Shown in pieces: positions 47,281-55,819 of a stretch of 64,000 bases of DNA (positions within the stretch are counted from its first letter, which is position 1; each line of letters opens with the position of its first letter). Origin of the DNA: Ensifer adhaerens (GTDB lineage: Bacteria; Pseudomonadota; Alphaproteobacteria; Rhizobiales; Rhizobiaceae); contig NZ_JABEKT010000002.1 of assembly GCF_013283195.1 (NCBI RefSeq), positions 992,001 through 1,056,000 of the forward strand, read 5' to 3'. Below the pieces are notes generated by a model. It had not been told where the DNA came from. It was given only the letters and a program-made list of their open reading frames with translations, and did no database searches. A program made the translations under genes and the position numbers.

Positions 47281-48699
47281 ATGGCGATCGGAAAACTCTA
47301 TATCGGCCGCAAGGTCCGGGAAGTCAGGGATGCGAACAAGGCAACGCAGGGGCAGTTTGCCGAGCGCATCGGTATCTCGACCAGCTACCTCAACCAGATC
47401 GAGAACAACCAGCGGCCGGTGTCGGCCTCGGTGCTGCTGGCGCTTGCCGAAAAATTCCAGATCGACATCGCGGAATTGTCGACCGGCGAGGGTGACAGGC
47501 TGCTGTCGGCGCTGTCGGAAGCCTTGAGCGACCCGCTGTTCGAGACTTATTCGCCCAGCCTGCAGGAACTGAAGCTGATCACCCAGAATGCGCCAGGGCT
47601 GGCGCATGCGCTGATCAGTTGCCACCAGGCCTATCGCCGCAACAGCGAGCAGCTTGCCAGCATCGACGACACCCTCGGCCGCGGCGGCCCATCGGTGGAG
47701 ACGACGCCCTATGAAGAGGTGCGCGACTTCTTTCATTTCGTCGACAACTACATCCATGACATCGACGTTCTCGCCGAGCGGTTGGCCGGCGAGCTCGGGC
47801 TTGGCGAGAGCGACAATCATGCCGCTCTTGTCGCCTATCTCGAGCAGCGCCATGGCGTACGGGTTCTGCGCGGTGCTGCCGGCGACGAAGCGATCCGGCG
47901 CTACGATCCGCGCGCGCGTCTTTTGACGCTGAACCCCTATGCTCCGGCGCCGACCCGCGACTTTCAGCTCGCGCTTCAGATCGCCCAGCTGCATGCGCGT
48001 GAAGAGATCGACCGGGTGGCCGGTGCTGCCGGATTCCGCACCGAGGAAGCCTACGAGATCTGCCGCATCGGGCTGCAGAACTATTTCGCCGGCGCGCTGA
48101 TCCTGCCCTACCAGGCCTTTCACAAGGCAGCGCGCGAGCTCAGGCACGATGTCGAACTGCTGGCGACGCGTTTCGGCGCGTCACTCGAGCAGGTCTGCCA
48201 CCGGCTGTCGACGCTGCAGCGCCCAGGGCAGAAGGGCGTGCCGATCTTCTTTGCCCGCATCGACCGGGCCGGCAACATCACCAAGCGCCACAGTGCGGCC
48301 AAGCTGCAGTTTGCGCGCTTCGGTGCCGCCTGTCCGCTCTGGAACGTGCATCAGGCCTTCGAGACGCCCGGTCGCATCATTCGCCAGTTGGCCGAGACGC
48401 CTGACGGCGTGCGCTATCTCTGCCTGGCCACCCAGATAACCAAAGGGGGGGGCGGTTTTCGTGCGGCCCAGCCGCGCTACGCCTTGGCGCTCGGTTGCGA
48501 AATCTCCTACGCCGACGCCTTCGTCTATGCCGACGATCTCGATCTCGGCAACCGCGCGGCCTTCGATCCGATCGGCATTTCCTGCCGGATCTGCGAGCGG
48601 ACGAAATGCGCCAGCCGGGCTGTGCCGCCGCTCAAACGAAGGCTGATCGTCGACCATGACTTGCGCGGCGCTCTGCCGTATCGTCTCAGCGAGACCTGA
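47281..48699 (+). CDS. Short-chain fatty acyl-CoA regulator (ScfR/PccR family)
   Basis: A 472-aa regulator: XRE helix-turn-helix in residues ~8-65 (Ala-Glu-Arg-Ile-Gly-Ile-Ser-Thr-Ser-Tyr-Leu-Asn-Gln-Ile-Glu-Asn-Asn-Gln-Arg), an ImmA/IrrE-like middle domain without the full protease motif, and a C-terminal DUF2083-like domain with Ile-Ser-Cys-Arg-Ile-Cys-Glu-Arg-Thr-Lys-Cys-Ala-Ser-Arg-Ala. Rhodobacter PccR uses propionyl-CoA as effector and controls pccB. Divergent from pccB here. Start ATG 47281; the longer open frame begins at a TTG inside the operators. Confidence 0.9.
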   Translation: MAIGKLYIGRKVREVRDANKATQGQFAERIGISTSYLNQIENNQRPVSASVLLALAEKFQIDIAELSTGEGDRLLSALSEALSDPLFETYSPSLQELKLITQNAPGLAHALISCHQAYRRNSEQLASIDDTLGRGGPSVETTPYEEVRDFFHFVDNYIHDIDVLAERLAGELGLGESDNHAALVAYLEQRHGVRVLRGAAGDEAIRRYDPRARLLTLNPYAPAPTRDFQLALQIAQLHAREEIDRVAGAAGFRTEEAYEICRIGLQNYFAGALILPYQAFHKAARELRHDVELLATRFGASLEQVCHRLSTLQRPGQKGVPIFFARIDRAGNITKRHSAAKLQFARFGAACPLWNVHQAFETPGRIIRQLAETPDGVRYLCLATQITKGGGGFRAAQPRYALALGCEISYADAFVYADDLDLGNRAAFDPIGISCRICERTKCASRAVPPLKRRLIVDHDLRGALPYRLSET

Positions 48700-48845
48700 A
48701 GAAGTTAGGAAGGGCTCTGTTCGTTTTTGAACAGAACCTGTGAGAAGTTGCACCTGTGACTGTACGGAATTTGGTGTAACTAGCCCCAATCGCCGACAGC
48801 ACCGCGCATCTGAGACGCGCAAAGGTCGCTGTGGGATTGTGAGTT

Positions 48846-48895
48846 GCTGCATGTTTTTCTCCTTTGATCGGCTACGATCAAAGGAAACATGCAGC
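48846..48895 (+). other. Long hairpin in the leader of the acyl-CoA dehydrogenase gene
   Basis: GCTGCATGTTT (48846-48856) pairs perfectly with AAACATGCAGC (48885-48895), and CCTTTGATCG (48861-48870) with CGATCAAAGG (48875-48884), leaving a 4-base loop and one 4-base bulge. A 21-bp stem ends 27 bases before the start codon and just ahead of the GGGAGG site. No T-tract. Could be an RNA regulatory element or an imperfect mobile inverted repeat. Confidence 0.6.
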
Positions 48896-48922
48896 GGGTA
48901 TGCGGTCAGGGAGGACATGCAT

Positions 48923-50065
48923 ATGGATTTTCGCCTGTCAGAGGAACAGGAAGCCATCCGTCAGATGGCGCTCGATTTTGCGCGCGACGAACTGGCGCCC
49001 AATGCGATCGAGTGGGACCAGGACAAACACTTTCCGGTCGACAAGTTGCAGGCGGCAGCCGCACTCGGTATGGCCGGCATTTACGTACGCGACGATGTCG
49101 GTGGCACGGGCCTGACACGGCTTGACGCCGCGATCATCATCGAGGCGCTGGCAACCGGTTGCCCGGCGGTTGCGTCCTTCGTCTCCATCCACAACATGTG
49201 CTCCGGCATGATCGACCGCTATGGCACCGACGAGCAGCGCCATCGGCTGCTGCCGAAGCTGCTAAGCATGGAGACGCTTGCAAGCTACTGCCTGACGGAG
49301 CCGGGATCCGGTTCCGATGCGGCGGCGCTGAAAACCAAGGCGGTGAAGGACGGCGACAGCTACGTCCTGACCGGACAGAAGCAGTTCATCTCCGGTGCCG
49401 GCGTGTCCGGCCTCTATGTCATCATGGCACGAACCGGCGAGGATGGTCCCAAGGGCATCTCGACCTTCGTCGTGGAAAAGGACGCGCCGGGCCTCACCTT
49501 CGGGGCGAACGAGAAGAAGATGGGCTGGCATGTGCAGCCGACCCGCGCCGTGATGCTCGATGGCGTGCGCGTCCCCGCTGAAAACCGCCTTGGCGGCGAG
49601 GGCGATGGCTTCAAGATCGCCATGGGCGGGCTTGATGGTGGCCGGCTCAATATCGCAGCAGCTTCGCTCGGCGGCGCGCAGGCGGCCTTTGATAGGGCGC
49701 TTGCCTATGTTCAGGAGCGCCGCGCCTTCGGCAAGGCGATCGGCGAGTTCCAGGCGCTGCAGTTTCGCCTCGCCGACATGGCGACCGATCTCGAGATTGC
49801 CCGCACCTTCCTCTGGCGCGCGGCCTCGGCACTCGACGCCGGCGATCCGGAAGCAACCAAGCTCTGCGCCATGGCCAAGCGATTCGTCACCGATCGCTGC
49901 TTTGCCGTTGCCAACGACGCGCTGCAACTCCATGGCGGCTACGGCTATCTCGCCGACTACGGCGTCGAGAAGATTGTCAGGGACCTGAGGGTGCACCAGA
50001 TACTCGAGGGCACCAACGAGATCATGCGACTGATCGTGGCGCGCTCGATCATCGGCCGGAAATAG
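48923..50065 (+). CDS. Acyl-CoA dehydrogenase, probably isobutyryl-CoA dehydrogenase
   Basis: A 380-aa FAD acyl-CoA dehydrogenase. Flavin-contact motifs are Tyr-Cys-Leu-Thr-Glu-Pro-Gly-Ser-Gly-Ser-Asp and Phe-Ile-Ser-Gly-Ala-Gly; the catalytic Glu lies in Ile-Leu-Glu-Gly-Thr-Asn-Glu-Ile-Met-Arg near the C-terminus. It is followed at 12 bases by a 3-hydroxyisobutyryl-CoA hydrolase gene and then mmsB, so the valine pathway substrate isobutyryl-CoA is likely. Start ATG 48923 (MDFRLSEEQEA) sits 8 bases after GGGAGG; ATG 48917 would be too close. Confidence 0.92.
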   Translation: MDFRLSEEQEAIRQMALDFARDELAPNAIEWDQDKHFPVDKLQAAAALGMAGIYVRDDVGGTGLTRLDAAIIIEALATGCPAVASFVSIHNMCSGMIDRYGTDEQRHRLLPKLLSMETLASYCLTEPGSGSDAAALKTKAVKDGDSYVLTGQKQFISGAGVSGLYVIMARTGEDGPKGISTFVVEKDAPGLTFGANEKKMGWHVQPTRAVMLDGVRVPAENRLGGEGDGFKIAMGGLDGGRLNIAAASLGGAQAAFDRALAYVQERRAFGKAIGEFQALQFRLADMATDLEIARTFLWRAASALDAGDPEATKLCAMAKRFVTDRCFAVANDALQLHGGYGYLADYGVEKIVRDLRVHQILEGTNEIMRLIVARSIIGRK

Positions 50066-50077
50066 GAAGGGTCTTTC

Positions 50078-51142
50078 ATGGAAATGCAGGCGGCAGCACC
50101 TGAGGTCATCGTCGAGCGCCAGGGCGCCATCGGCCGTATCAGGCTCAATCGCACAAGGGCGCTGAACAGCCTCAACGTTCCGATGATCCGGTTGATCGCC
50201 GAAGCGCTGACGGAGTTCGAAAATGACCCCTCGGTCGCAGCCGTCATGGTGACGGGGGAAGGCGAGCGCGGGCTTTGCGCCGGCGGCGATATCCGCATGA
50301 TCTACGAGAGCGGGCGCGAGCGGCCGGCCGAAGGCGCGCAGTTCTGGCGTGAGGAGTTCGTCGTCAACAGCCGGATCTCCGCCTACTCCAAGCCCTACAT
50401 CGCCATCATGGACGGCATCGTCATGGGCGGCGGCGTCGGCATTTCGGCGCATGGCAGCCACCGCATCGTCACCGAGCGCACCCGGCTCGCCATGCCGGAA
50501 ACCGGCATCGGTTATTTCCCGGATGTCGGCGCCACCTGGCTTTTGCCGCAAGCACCTGGCGAATTCGGTACCTATCTCGGTCTCACGGGTCGCGACATTG
50601 CTGCGGCGGACGCGATCCATGCGCGGCTTGCCGATCACTATGTGCCGGCCGCCAAGCTCGATGGACTGTTCTCAATCCTTGGTGGACTGTCGGCCTCAGC
50701 CAGCGCAGCGGACGTCGATAATGCAATTCGAAGCGTTGCCGAGGAGGCGTCGGCCTCATCGCTGGCGCCTCATCTCAAGGCGATCGATCGCTGCTTTGCT
50801 TTCGACACGGTCGAGGAAATCCTGGCGGCTCTTGAGGCAGAAGACAGTGACTTCGGCTGGGAAACACTGGCGCTGCTTCGCACCCGCTCGGCCTTGAGCA
50901 TGAAGCTGACGCTCGATCTTCTGCGCGCGGGACGCCGGAGCGCCTCGCTCAACGAATGCCTGGAACGGGAGTACTCGGCCACGCTCGGCATGCTGTCCAA
51001 TCCCGATTTCTATGAGGGCGTGCGCGCCGCAGTCATCGACAAGGACCGCAACCCGAAATGGTCGGTCGGCCTTTCCGACGTGACGGAAGAGATGCGCTCG
51101 CGCTTTGCAAACCGAGATCACCTGCCCTTGTTTGTCGCCTGA
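50078..51142 (+). CDS. 3-hydroxyisobutyryl-CoA hydrolase (enoyl-CoA hydratase family)
   Basis: A 354-aa crotonase-fold protein, longer than ordinary enoyl-CoA hydratases (about 260), as expected for HIBCH-type hydrolases. The oxyanion loop reads Leu-Cys-Ala-Gly-Gly-Asp-Ile-Arg, and Gly-Ile-Val-Met-Gly-Gly-Gly-Val-Gly is the second hallmark. Candidate catalytic Glu and Asp are in Met-Pro-Glu-Thr-Gly-Ile-Gly-Tyr-Phe-Pro-Asp-Val-Gly. It releases free 3-hydroxyisobutyrate for MmsB, the next gene. Confidence 0.9.
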   Translation: MEMQAAAPEVIVERQGAIGRIRLNRTRALNSLNVPMIRLIAEALTEFENDPSVAAVMVTGEGERGLCAGGDIRMIYESGRERPAEGAQFWREEFVVNSRISAYSKPYIAIMDGIVMGGGVGISAHGSHRIVTERTRLAMPETGIGYFPDVGATWLLPQAPGEFGTYLGLTGRDIAAADAIHARLADHYVPAAKLDGLFSILGGLSASASAADVDNAIRSVAEEASASSLAPHLKAIDRCFAFDTVEEILAALEAEDSDFGWETLALLRTRSALSMKLTLDLLRAGRRSASLNECLEREYSATLGMLSNPDFYEGVRAAVIDKDRNPKWSVGLSDVTEEMRSRFANRDHLPLFVA

Positions 51143-51197
51143 GGGAGCGAACTGCTCCGATCGGCGCCGGTCGAACTGCAATTTAGGAGGAGTGAAG

Positions 51198-52094
51198 ATG
51201 ACGAAAATCGCCTTTATCGGGCTCGGCAACATGGGCGGCCCAATGGCGGGCAATCTGGTGAAGGCCGGCCACGCGGTGACCGGCTTCGATCTGTCGGAGG
51301 CTTCGCGTAATGCCGCGGCCAAGACCGGTGTTTCGGTTGCAGGTTCGATCGCGCATGCGGTGCGCGAGGCGGAATGCGTCATCACCATGCTGCCGGCCGG
51401 TGCGCACGTGCTTTACGTCTGGGATGAGCTGCTCGGGTTCGTCGATCCCGGCACGCTGCTGATCGATAGCTCGACCATCGACGTCGATAGCGCCCGAAAG
51501 GCGCATGCGCTGGCCGAAAAGGCCGATTGCCGTTCGCTCGACGCACCCGTCTCCGGCGGTACAGGCGGCGCTGCCGCAGGCACGCTGACCTTCATGGTCG
51601 GTGGTGCCGACGACGCCTTTGCCCGCGGCAAGCCGCTGCTCGACGCCATGGGCAAGAAGATCGTTCATTGCGGCGACGTCGGTGCGGGTCAGGCGGCAAA
51701 GATCTGCAACAACATGATCCTCGGCATCTCCATGGCAGGCGTCTGCGAGGCCTTTGTGCTCGCCGAACGTCTCGGCCTGTCGCATCAGGCGCTGTTCGAC
51801 GTGGCCTCGACCTCGTCCGGCCAGTGCTGGTCGCTGACGACCTATTGCCCGGTGCCGGGACCGGTGCCGACATCGCCTGCCAACAATGATTACAAGCCGG
51901 GCTTCGCCGCCAGCCTGATGCTGAAGGACCTGAAGCTGTCGCAACAGGCGGCAAGCACATCAGGCGCCTCGACGCCGATGGGCGCCCAGGCCGCGCAGCT
52001 TTACTCGATGTTCGAAAAGCTTGGCCACGGCGGCGAGGATTTTTCCGCGCTCATTCATTTGCTGCGCGGCAATGACGAGGCAAAGCCCGGTTGA
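51198..52094 (+). CDS. mmsB: 3-hydroxyisobutyrate dehydrogenase
   Basis: A 298-aa beta-hydroxyacid dehydrogenase. The N-terminal NAD site is Ile-Ala-Phe-Ile-Gly-Leu-Gly-Asn-Met-Gly-Gly-Pro-Met; the substrate loop is Asp-Ala-Pro-Val-Ser-Gly-Gly-Thr-Gly-Gly-Ala; the catalytic Lys is in Gly-Ala-Gly-Gln-Ala-Ala-Lys-Ile-Cys-Asn-Asn. ATG 51198 follows GGAGGAG. It oxidises 3-hydroxyisobutyrate to methylmalonate semialdehyde; mmsA, the enzyme giving propionyl-CoA, is not in the window. Last gene of the acyl-CoA dehydrogenase operon. Confidence 0.93.
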   Translation: MTKIAFIGLGNMGGPMAGNLVKAGHAVTGFDLSEASRNAAAKTGVSVAGSIAHAVREAECVITMLPAGAHVLYVWDELLGFVDPGTLLIDSSTIDVDSARKAHALAEKADCRSLDAPVSGGTGGAAAGTLTFMVGGADDAFARGKPLLDAMGKKIVHCGDVGAGQAAKICNNMILGISMAGVCEAFVLAERLGLSHQALFDVASTSSGQCWSLTTYCPVPGPVPTSPANNDYKPGFAASLMLKDLKLSQQAASTSGASTPMGAQAAQLYSMFEKLGHGGEDFSALIHLLRGNDEAKPG

Positions 52095-52109
52095 TCAGAC
52101 CTTAGAGGA

Positions 52110-52135
52110 ACGGCGCCGCTGCGAAGCGACGCCGT
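52110..52135 (+). terminator. Hairpin after mmsB
   Basis: ACGGCG (52110-52115) with CGCCGT (52130-52135), then after a C-A mismatch CGCT with AGCG, closing a GCGA tetraloop. It lies 16 bases after the mmsB stop between convergent genes; followed by a short pyrimidine run only. Confidence 0.45.
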
Positions 52136-52167
52136 ATGTCCTTTGACCCGGTCTCAGGTGTTGGCGC

Positions 52168-52578
52168 TTAGACCGCAGCCTTAAGCTTGTTGCTGATGTA
52201 GCGAAACTCCTGCGTCTTGCCTTCGAAGCCGTAAGCGGCGGCGGAGACTTCATGCACGAGGATGTAGCTTTCCGAGTGCACATTACCGAGCAGTTGCTGG
52301 AAGCCGGCAAAGACCGCCTCAAGATAACCCGCCATCTCCTGTTTGGTGTTGGTGCCATCCACAACCTTGATATCGAGCCAGAAGCTGTTGGCGCCCTGGT
52401 CGGCGAGTGAGCGGCCACCGGCGAACCAGTGTGCCGGATCGGCGTAGGTGACGACGATTGCCGTGATCGTCGGGTCCTTGTGCAGATGCTTGGCTGTCAG
52501 TTCGCTCACAGTGGCAGCTATGCGCTGGGAAAGGGCAGGGTCGGCCTTGCCTGTGACGGTGACATTGATGATGGGCAT
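52168..52578 (-). CDS. Tautomerase-superfamily protein (4-oxalocrotonate tautomerase-like)
   Basis: A 136-aa protein that begins Met-Pro-Ile-Ile-Asn-Val-Thr-Val; after Met removal, Pro1 is the catalytic base in this superfamily. Further, Ile-Val-Val-Thr-Tyr-Ala-Asp-Pro-Ala-His-Trp-Phe is a family-like segment. It is about twice as long as a 62-residue 4-OT, so it may be a two-domain (MSAD/cis-CaaD-like) version or carry a C-terminal extension. ATG 52578 follows GGAG; the open frame from 52659 would remove Pro1. Divergent from a LysR gene. Confidence 0.8.
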   Translation of the reverse strand: MPIINVTVTGKADPALSQRIAATVSELTAKHLHKDPTITAIVVTYADPAHWFAGGRSLADQGANSFWLDIKVVDGTNTKQEMAGYLEAVFAGFQQLLGNVHSESYILVHEVSAAAYGFEGKTQEFRYISNKLKAAV

Positions 52579-52641
52579 GGTGGGCTCCGTGTGGTGCGGG
52601 TTGGTGTCGACGCCAATGTCGCACTCCTGTTTCTCAATAAA

Positions 52642-52672
52642 AATCGAATTGTTTTGCATTTATGATTCGATT
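52642..52672. promoter_or_regulatory. Inverted repeat between the tautomerase and LysR genes
   Basis: AATCGAAT (52642-52649) and ATTCGATT (52665-52672) form a perfect 8-bp inverted repeat with a 15-base spacer in the divergent promoter region, the usual place and spacing of a LysR recognition site. Confidence 0.5.
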
Positions 52673-52683
52673 ATCATGAAGTT

Positions 52684-53547
52684 ATGCAGACGCTTGACCC
52701 TGACCTGTTGCGCACATTCCTGGCCTTTGCCGAAAGCGGCTCGCTCACGCACGCGGCGACCGTGGTCGGGCGTACCGCATCTGCCGTCACAGCGCAGATG
52801 CAACGGCTGGAGGCCGTTATCGGGGAAGAGCTGCTGGCTCCTTCCGGCCGCGGCCGCGTGCTGACGCCGGCTGGCGAAGATGTCGTGGTGCAGGCTCGCA
52901 AGATACTCGATGCGCATCGCGACGCCTGGCTCAGCCTCAAGGGCGCGCGCACCGACGGCCGCGTTTCACTCGGCTGCACTCAGGATTTTGCCGACAGCAC
53001 GCTGCCGATGCTGTTGCAACACTTCGCACGCGCTCACCCGCGTGTGCGGTTGGACCTGCGCGTGGGCCGCTCGAAAGAACTCGTGAGCCAGTACGATCAG
53101 GGTGCGGTAGACGTGATGATCATCATGCGGCAAAGCGCGGCGGCTGACGAAGTCGCGGTATTGCGCGAGCCCATGCTCTGGCTGTGCGCATCGCCGAATG
53201 TGATGCCCCTCGATGAACAGCTGCCGCTCGCCGTGCTCGATCCGCCATGCGGTTTCCGTTCCGCGGCCATCGACGCGCTTGAGGGAAATCATCGGCCTTA
53301 CAGGATAGCGGCGACAAGCCCTAGCCTCTCCGGGCTTCGCGCTGCGGTTCGGGCCGGGATCGCGATGACGGCGAGAACGGCGCGCTTTGTCGGGGATGGT
53401 GTGGCGATCGCGCCGGAAAGGTTGGCGCTTCCGGCTTTGCCCGACGCCGAATTCAGCCTGCGTCTCAAACGGAATGCGGAAAGGTCCGCGACCACGCTCG
53501 CGGACCTGCTTGCCGATGGGCTTTCAAAAGCGGTCGCTGCGCCCTGA
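52684..53547 (+). CDS. LysR-family regulator
   Basis: A 287-aa regulator with an N-terminal winged HTH (residues ~6-65; Leu-Leu-Arg-Thr-Phe-Leu-Ala-Phe-Ala-Glu-Ser-Gly-Ser-Leu-Thr-His-Ala-Ala) and a LysR substrate-binding domain from ~90. It diverges from the tautomerase gene and has the inverted repeat in between, so it probably controls that gene and itself. The inducer is not indicated. Confidence 0.88.
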   Translation: MQTLDPDLLRTFLAFAESGSLTHAATVVGRTASAVTAQMQRLEAVIGEELLAPSGRGRVLTPAGEDVVVQARKILDAHRDAWLSLKGARTDGRVSLGCTQDFADSTLPMLLQHFARAHPRVRLDLRVGRSKELVSQYDQGAVDVMIIMRQSAAADEVAVLREPMLWLCASPNVMPLDEQLPLAVLDPPCGFRSAAIDALEGNHRPYRIAATSPSLSGLRAAVRAGIAMTARTARFVGDGVAIAPERLALPALPDAEFSLRLKRNAERSATTLADLLADGLSKAVAAP

Positions 53548-53569
53548 CCGTCAGTGCCAACGCGATGGG

Positions 53570-54319
53570 TTACATCTGCACGGTCATGCCACCATCGACC
53601 GTCAAGGTGATGCCGTTGACGAAGCTTGAGGCCGGCGAGGCCAGGAAGACGGCTGCAGTGGCTATCTCTTCCGGCCTACCCCAGCGCTTCAACGGGATGC
53701 GGACATCGATGAATTGCTGCAGCACCGGATCGGCGGCAAGTGCCGCGTTGGTTTCCGTTGCGAACCAGCCTGGAGCGATGGCGTTGACAGTCAGGCTGTC
53801 GGAACCGAGTTCGACCGCAAGCGAGCGGGTCAATGCACCAAGCCCGCCTTTGGCCGCGGTATAGGCAGGATCGCCGGAGCGTGCGGCAAAGGCGGCGATC
53901 GAGGTGACGAAGATCAGCCGTCCGGCGTTCGATCGTCGGAGATAGGGCAGCGCCGCCCTAGCCATACCGTAAGCGGCAGTGAGATCGGTGTTGATGAGGG
54001 CGGCAAAGCCGGCCGCATCCATGTCGTCGGTACCGCGCCGATCGCGCTCGCCGACGGCGTGAATCAGAATATCCAGCCTCCCGGTGCTGCGTGTCGCCGC
54101 GGCCAATATCTCTGCTGCATCCGTGGCGATATCGCCCGGCGCCACCTCGAGCATGATGCCTTCGCTCTCGACCCGATCGCGCGCTGCCTCCAGCGCCAAC
54201 CGGCCACGACCATTGATCGCCACCGATGCGCCCGCCTTGGCGAGTGCCTTTGCCATCTCGAGGCCAAGTCCACGGCCACCGCCGGTAACCAGTGCGGTTT
54301 TTCCGCTGAGATCGAACAT
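53570..54319 (-). CDS. SDR-family oxidoreductase
   Basis: A 249-aa classical SDR: Thr-Gly-Gly-Gly-Arg-Gly-Leu-Gly (residues ~12-19) for the cofactor, Ile-Asn-Gly-Arg suggesting NADP preference, and catalytic Ser-Ile-Ala-Ala-Phe then Tyr-Thr-Ala-Ala-Lys. The Asn-Ala-Gly motif is replaced by His-Ala-Val-Gly, a small departure from the family. The C-terminal Asn-Gly-Ile-Thr-Leu-Thr-Val-Asp-Gly-Gly is standard. Similar to gluconate-5-dehydrogenase and 3-oxoacyl reductases; substrate unknown. Convergent with the LysR gene. Confidence 0.85.
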   Translation of the reverse strand: MFDLSGKTALVTGGGRGLGLEMAKALAKAGASVAINGRGRLALEAARDRVESEGIMLEVAPGDIATDAAEILAAATRSTGRLDILIHAVGERDRRGTDDMDAAGFAALINTDLTAAYGMARAALPYLRRSNAGRLIFVTSIAAFAARSGDPAYTAAKGGLGALTRSLAVELGSDSLTVNAIAPGWFATETNAALAADPVLQQFIDVRIPLKRWGRPEEIATAAVFLASPASSFVNGITLTVDGGMTVQM

Positions 54320-54691
54320 CTGTACCTCGATGACCTTGTTGTTTGTCTGTCAAAACTCAGCCAAGTCTCAACAATCGACCTTTAGCGCGTGTCGGTGTCT
54401 TCGCCAACCGGTGGAGATGTCGGCGACGCGGCCGCAGCAGGCACTGTCGTTTTGCTGCCGGCGACGACGGGTGTATCCGATATTGCATTTGCACGCCCCG
54501 GTAGATTGTGGCATCACGCGCGGGCGCGCCCTGACCGACGGCGCACGAGAAGAGAGAGGTAACAGGATGGTTGTTTCCAACGCCGCCCCCCGGCAGGCAC
54601 AAGCCGGATCGAAGGGGAATGACGTGGTCGTTCCTGCCCTCTCAACTGTCGGAGGCGGTACCAGCCGCTGCCGCGACAGGATTGTTTTCTC
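54320..54691. other. Gene-free stretch between SDR and GNAT genes
   Basis: About 370 bases. It holds the divergent promoters for the SDR gene and the following GNAT gene. A 57-codon frame (ATG 54567, after AGAGAGAGG) overlaps the GNAT start and has no recognisable content; I did not accept it as a gene. Confidence 0.45.
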
Positions 54692-55747
54692 ATGTATAAA
54701 CTCGAGCAAAAGGCCTACTCGGTCGCTCAACCACTTCTGAACACATTGTCCACCCAACACGTTGCCGTTGCCGCGGTGTTGGATGGCACTCTCACCGGAG
54801 ATATCTGGATCGATGACAGGGTCGATCCGGCGGTTGCCCTCTTGGCAAACGGCGACGCCTTCTACCTCGCGGGTGACCCGGGTCGAGGCTCGGGGAGCTT
54901 TGCTGACCTTGGTCGTGAAATCCCTGCCTGGGCCTATCTATTCGTCGACGATCCCTGGGTCGGCCTCCTGGATCGGGTCTGGTCCAATGCGTTTGCCCGG
55001 CCGCATCCCCGCATCAGGTTTGGTTTGGCCTATGGCCGGCAGCCTGAAGCTGCAGGTTTGCCGGAAGGCTTCCGCCTGGCGCCGATCGATCGAGCGCTGG
55101 TCGAAGCCGCTCCGGGCAATGTCGACACGGTCACGGATCTCTTCGAGGATTGGCCCTCGGCCGATGATTTCCTGCAAAAGGGTGTCGGTTTCTGCATTCT
55201 TCATGATGGCGACATCGTCAGCCATTGCGCGACCGACAGCGTGAGCGGCGACAGATGCGAACTGGGTGTCGGCACCGAGCCGGATTTCCGACGGCTGGGG
55301 CTGGGCGGGATTGCCGCTGCTGCGACCATCTCGGAGTGCGTCAAAAGAGGCATCCACGGGATCGAATGGCACACCCATGCATCCAACAAGGGCTCCATCG
55401 CCATCGCAAGGAACGCCGGACTGGTCGAGACCGACAGGCATTTCGCCTACAGCGGCAACCTGCCCGCCGAAAACATCGGCGACCTCGATGCTGCGACCTG
55501 CAAGGACTGGGCACTCCACCTTGAAAAGGCCAGTTTAGAAATCGGCTGGTGCCGTTTTCATGCGGCCGGTGCCTGGGCCCTGATCGGGGAGCGCGATCGG
55601 GCGCTGGCCAATATCGGAAAGCTGGTCGAGGGCGGTTGGGAAGGCGAAGCCGAGTGGCTTGAAGGCTACTGGGCCCTGGCATCGCTGATCGATGATCCGC
55701 AGTTTCAGTCGCTTGTCGCACGCCACCGGCAGGCGCAGGCCGTTTGA
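54692..55747 (+). CDS. GNAT-family acetyltransferase, long form
   Basis: A 351-aa protein; the C-terminal GNAT domain (residues ~105-270) has Leu-Gly-Val-Gly-Thr-Glu-Pro-Asp-Phe-Arg-Arg-Leu-Gly-Leu-Gly-Gly-Ile-Ala, an acetyl-CoA-binding Arg-x-x-Gly-x-Gly type motif, and His-Ala-Ser-Asn-Lys-Gly-Ser-Ile-Ala-Ile-Ala for motif B. The N-terminal ~100 residues look like a separate substrate-recognition domain, as in the GNAT_acetyltran (PF12746-like) group. C-terminal ~70 residues (helical, Arg-Ala-Leu-Ala-Asn-Ile-Gly) resemble a TPR-like tail. Acceptor unknown. Confidence 0.8.
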   Translation: MYKLEQKAYSVAQPLLNTLSTQHVAVAAVLDGTLTGDIWIDDRVDPAVALLANGDAFYLAGDPGRGSGSFADLGREIPAWAYLFVDDPWVGLLDRVWSNAFARPHPRIRFGLAYGRQPEAAGLPEGFRLAPIDRALVEAAPGNVDTVTDLFEDWPSADDFLQKGVGFCILHDGDIVSHCATDSVSGDRCELGVGTEPDFRRLGLGGIAAAATISECVKRGIHGIEWHTHASNKGSIAIARNAGLVETDRHFAYSGNLPAENIGDLDAATCKDWALHLEKASLEIGWCRFHAAGAWALIGERDRALANIGKLVEGGWEGEAEWLEGYWALASLIDDPQFQSLVARHRQAQAV

Positions 55748-55819
55748 TCATAGAATCGGTCGCGCTCCGAGCGGAGCGCGGCCATTTCCGCGCCGAAAAT
55801 GGGAGCGACAGGCAGCAGG

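Noticed and set aside
49262-50638. 458-codon minus-strand frame
   Set aside because: Antisense to the acyl-CoA dehydrogenase and hydrolase genes.
54567-54740. 57-codon frame upstream of the long GNAT gene
   Set aside because: Has a fair ribosome-binding site but overlaps the GNAT start by about 50 bases and has no recognisable content.
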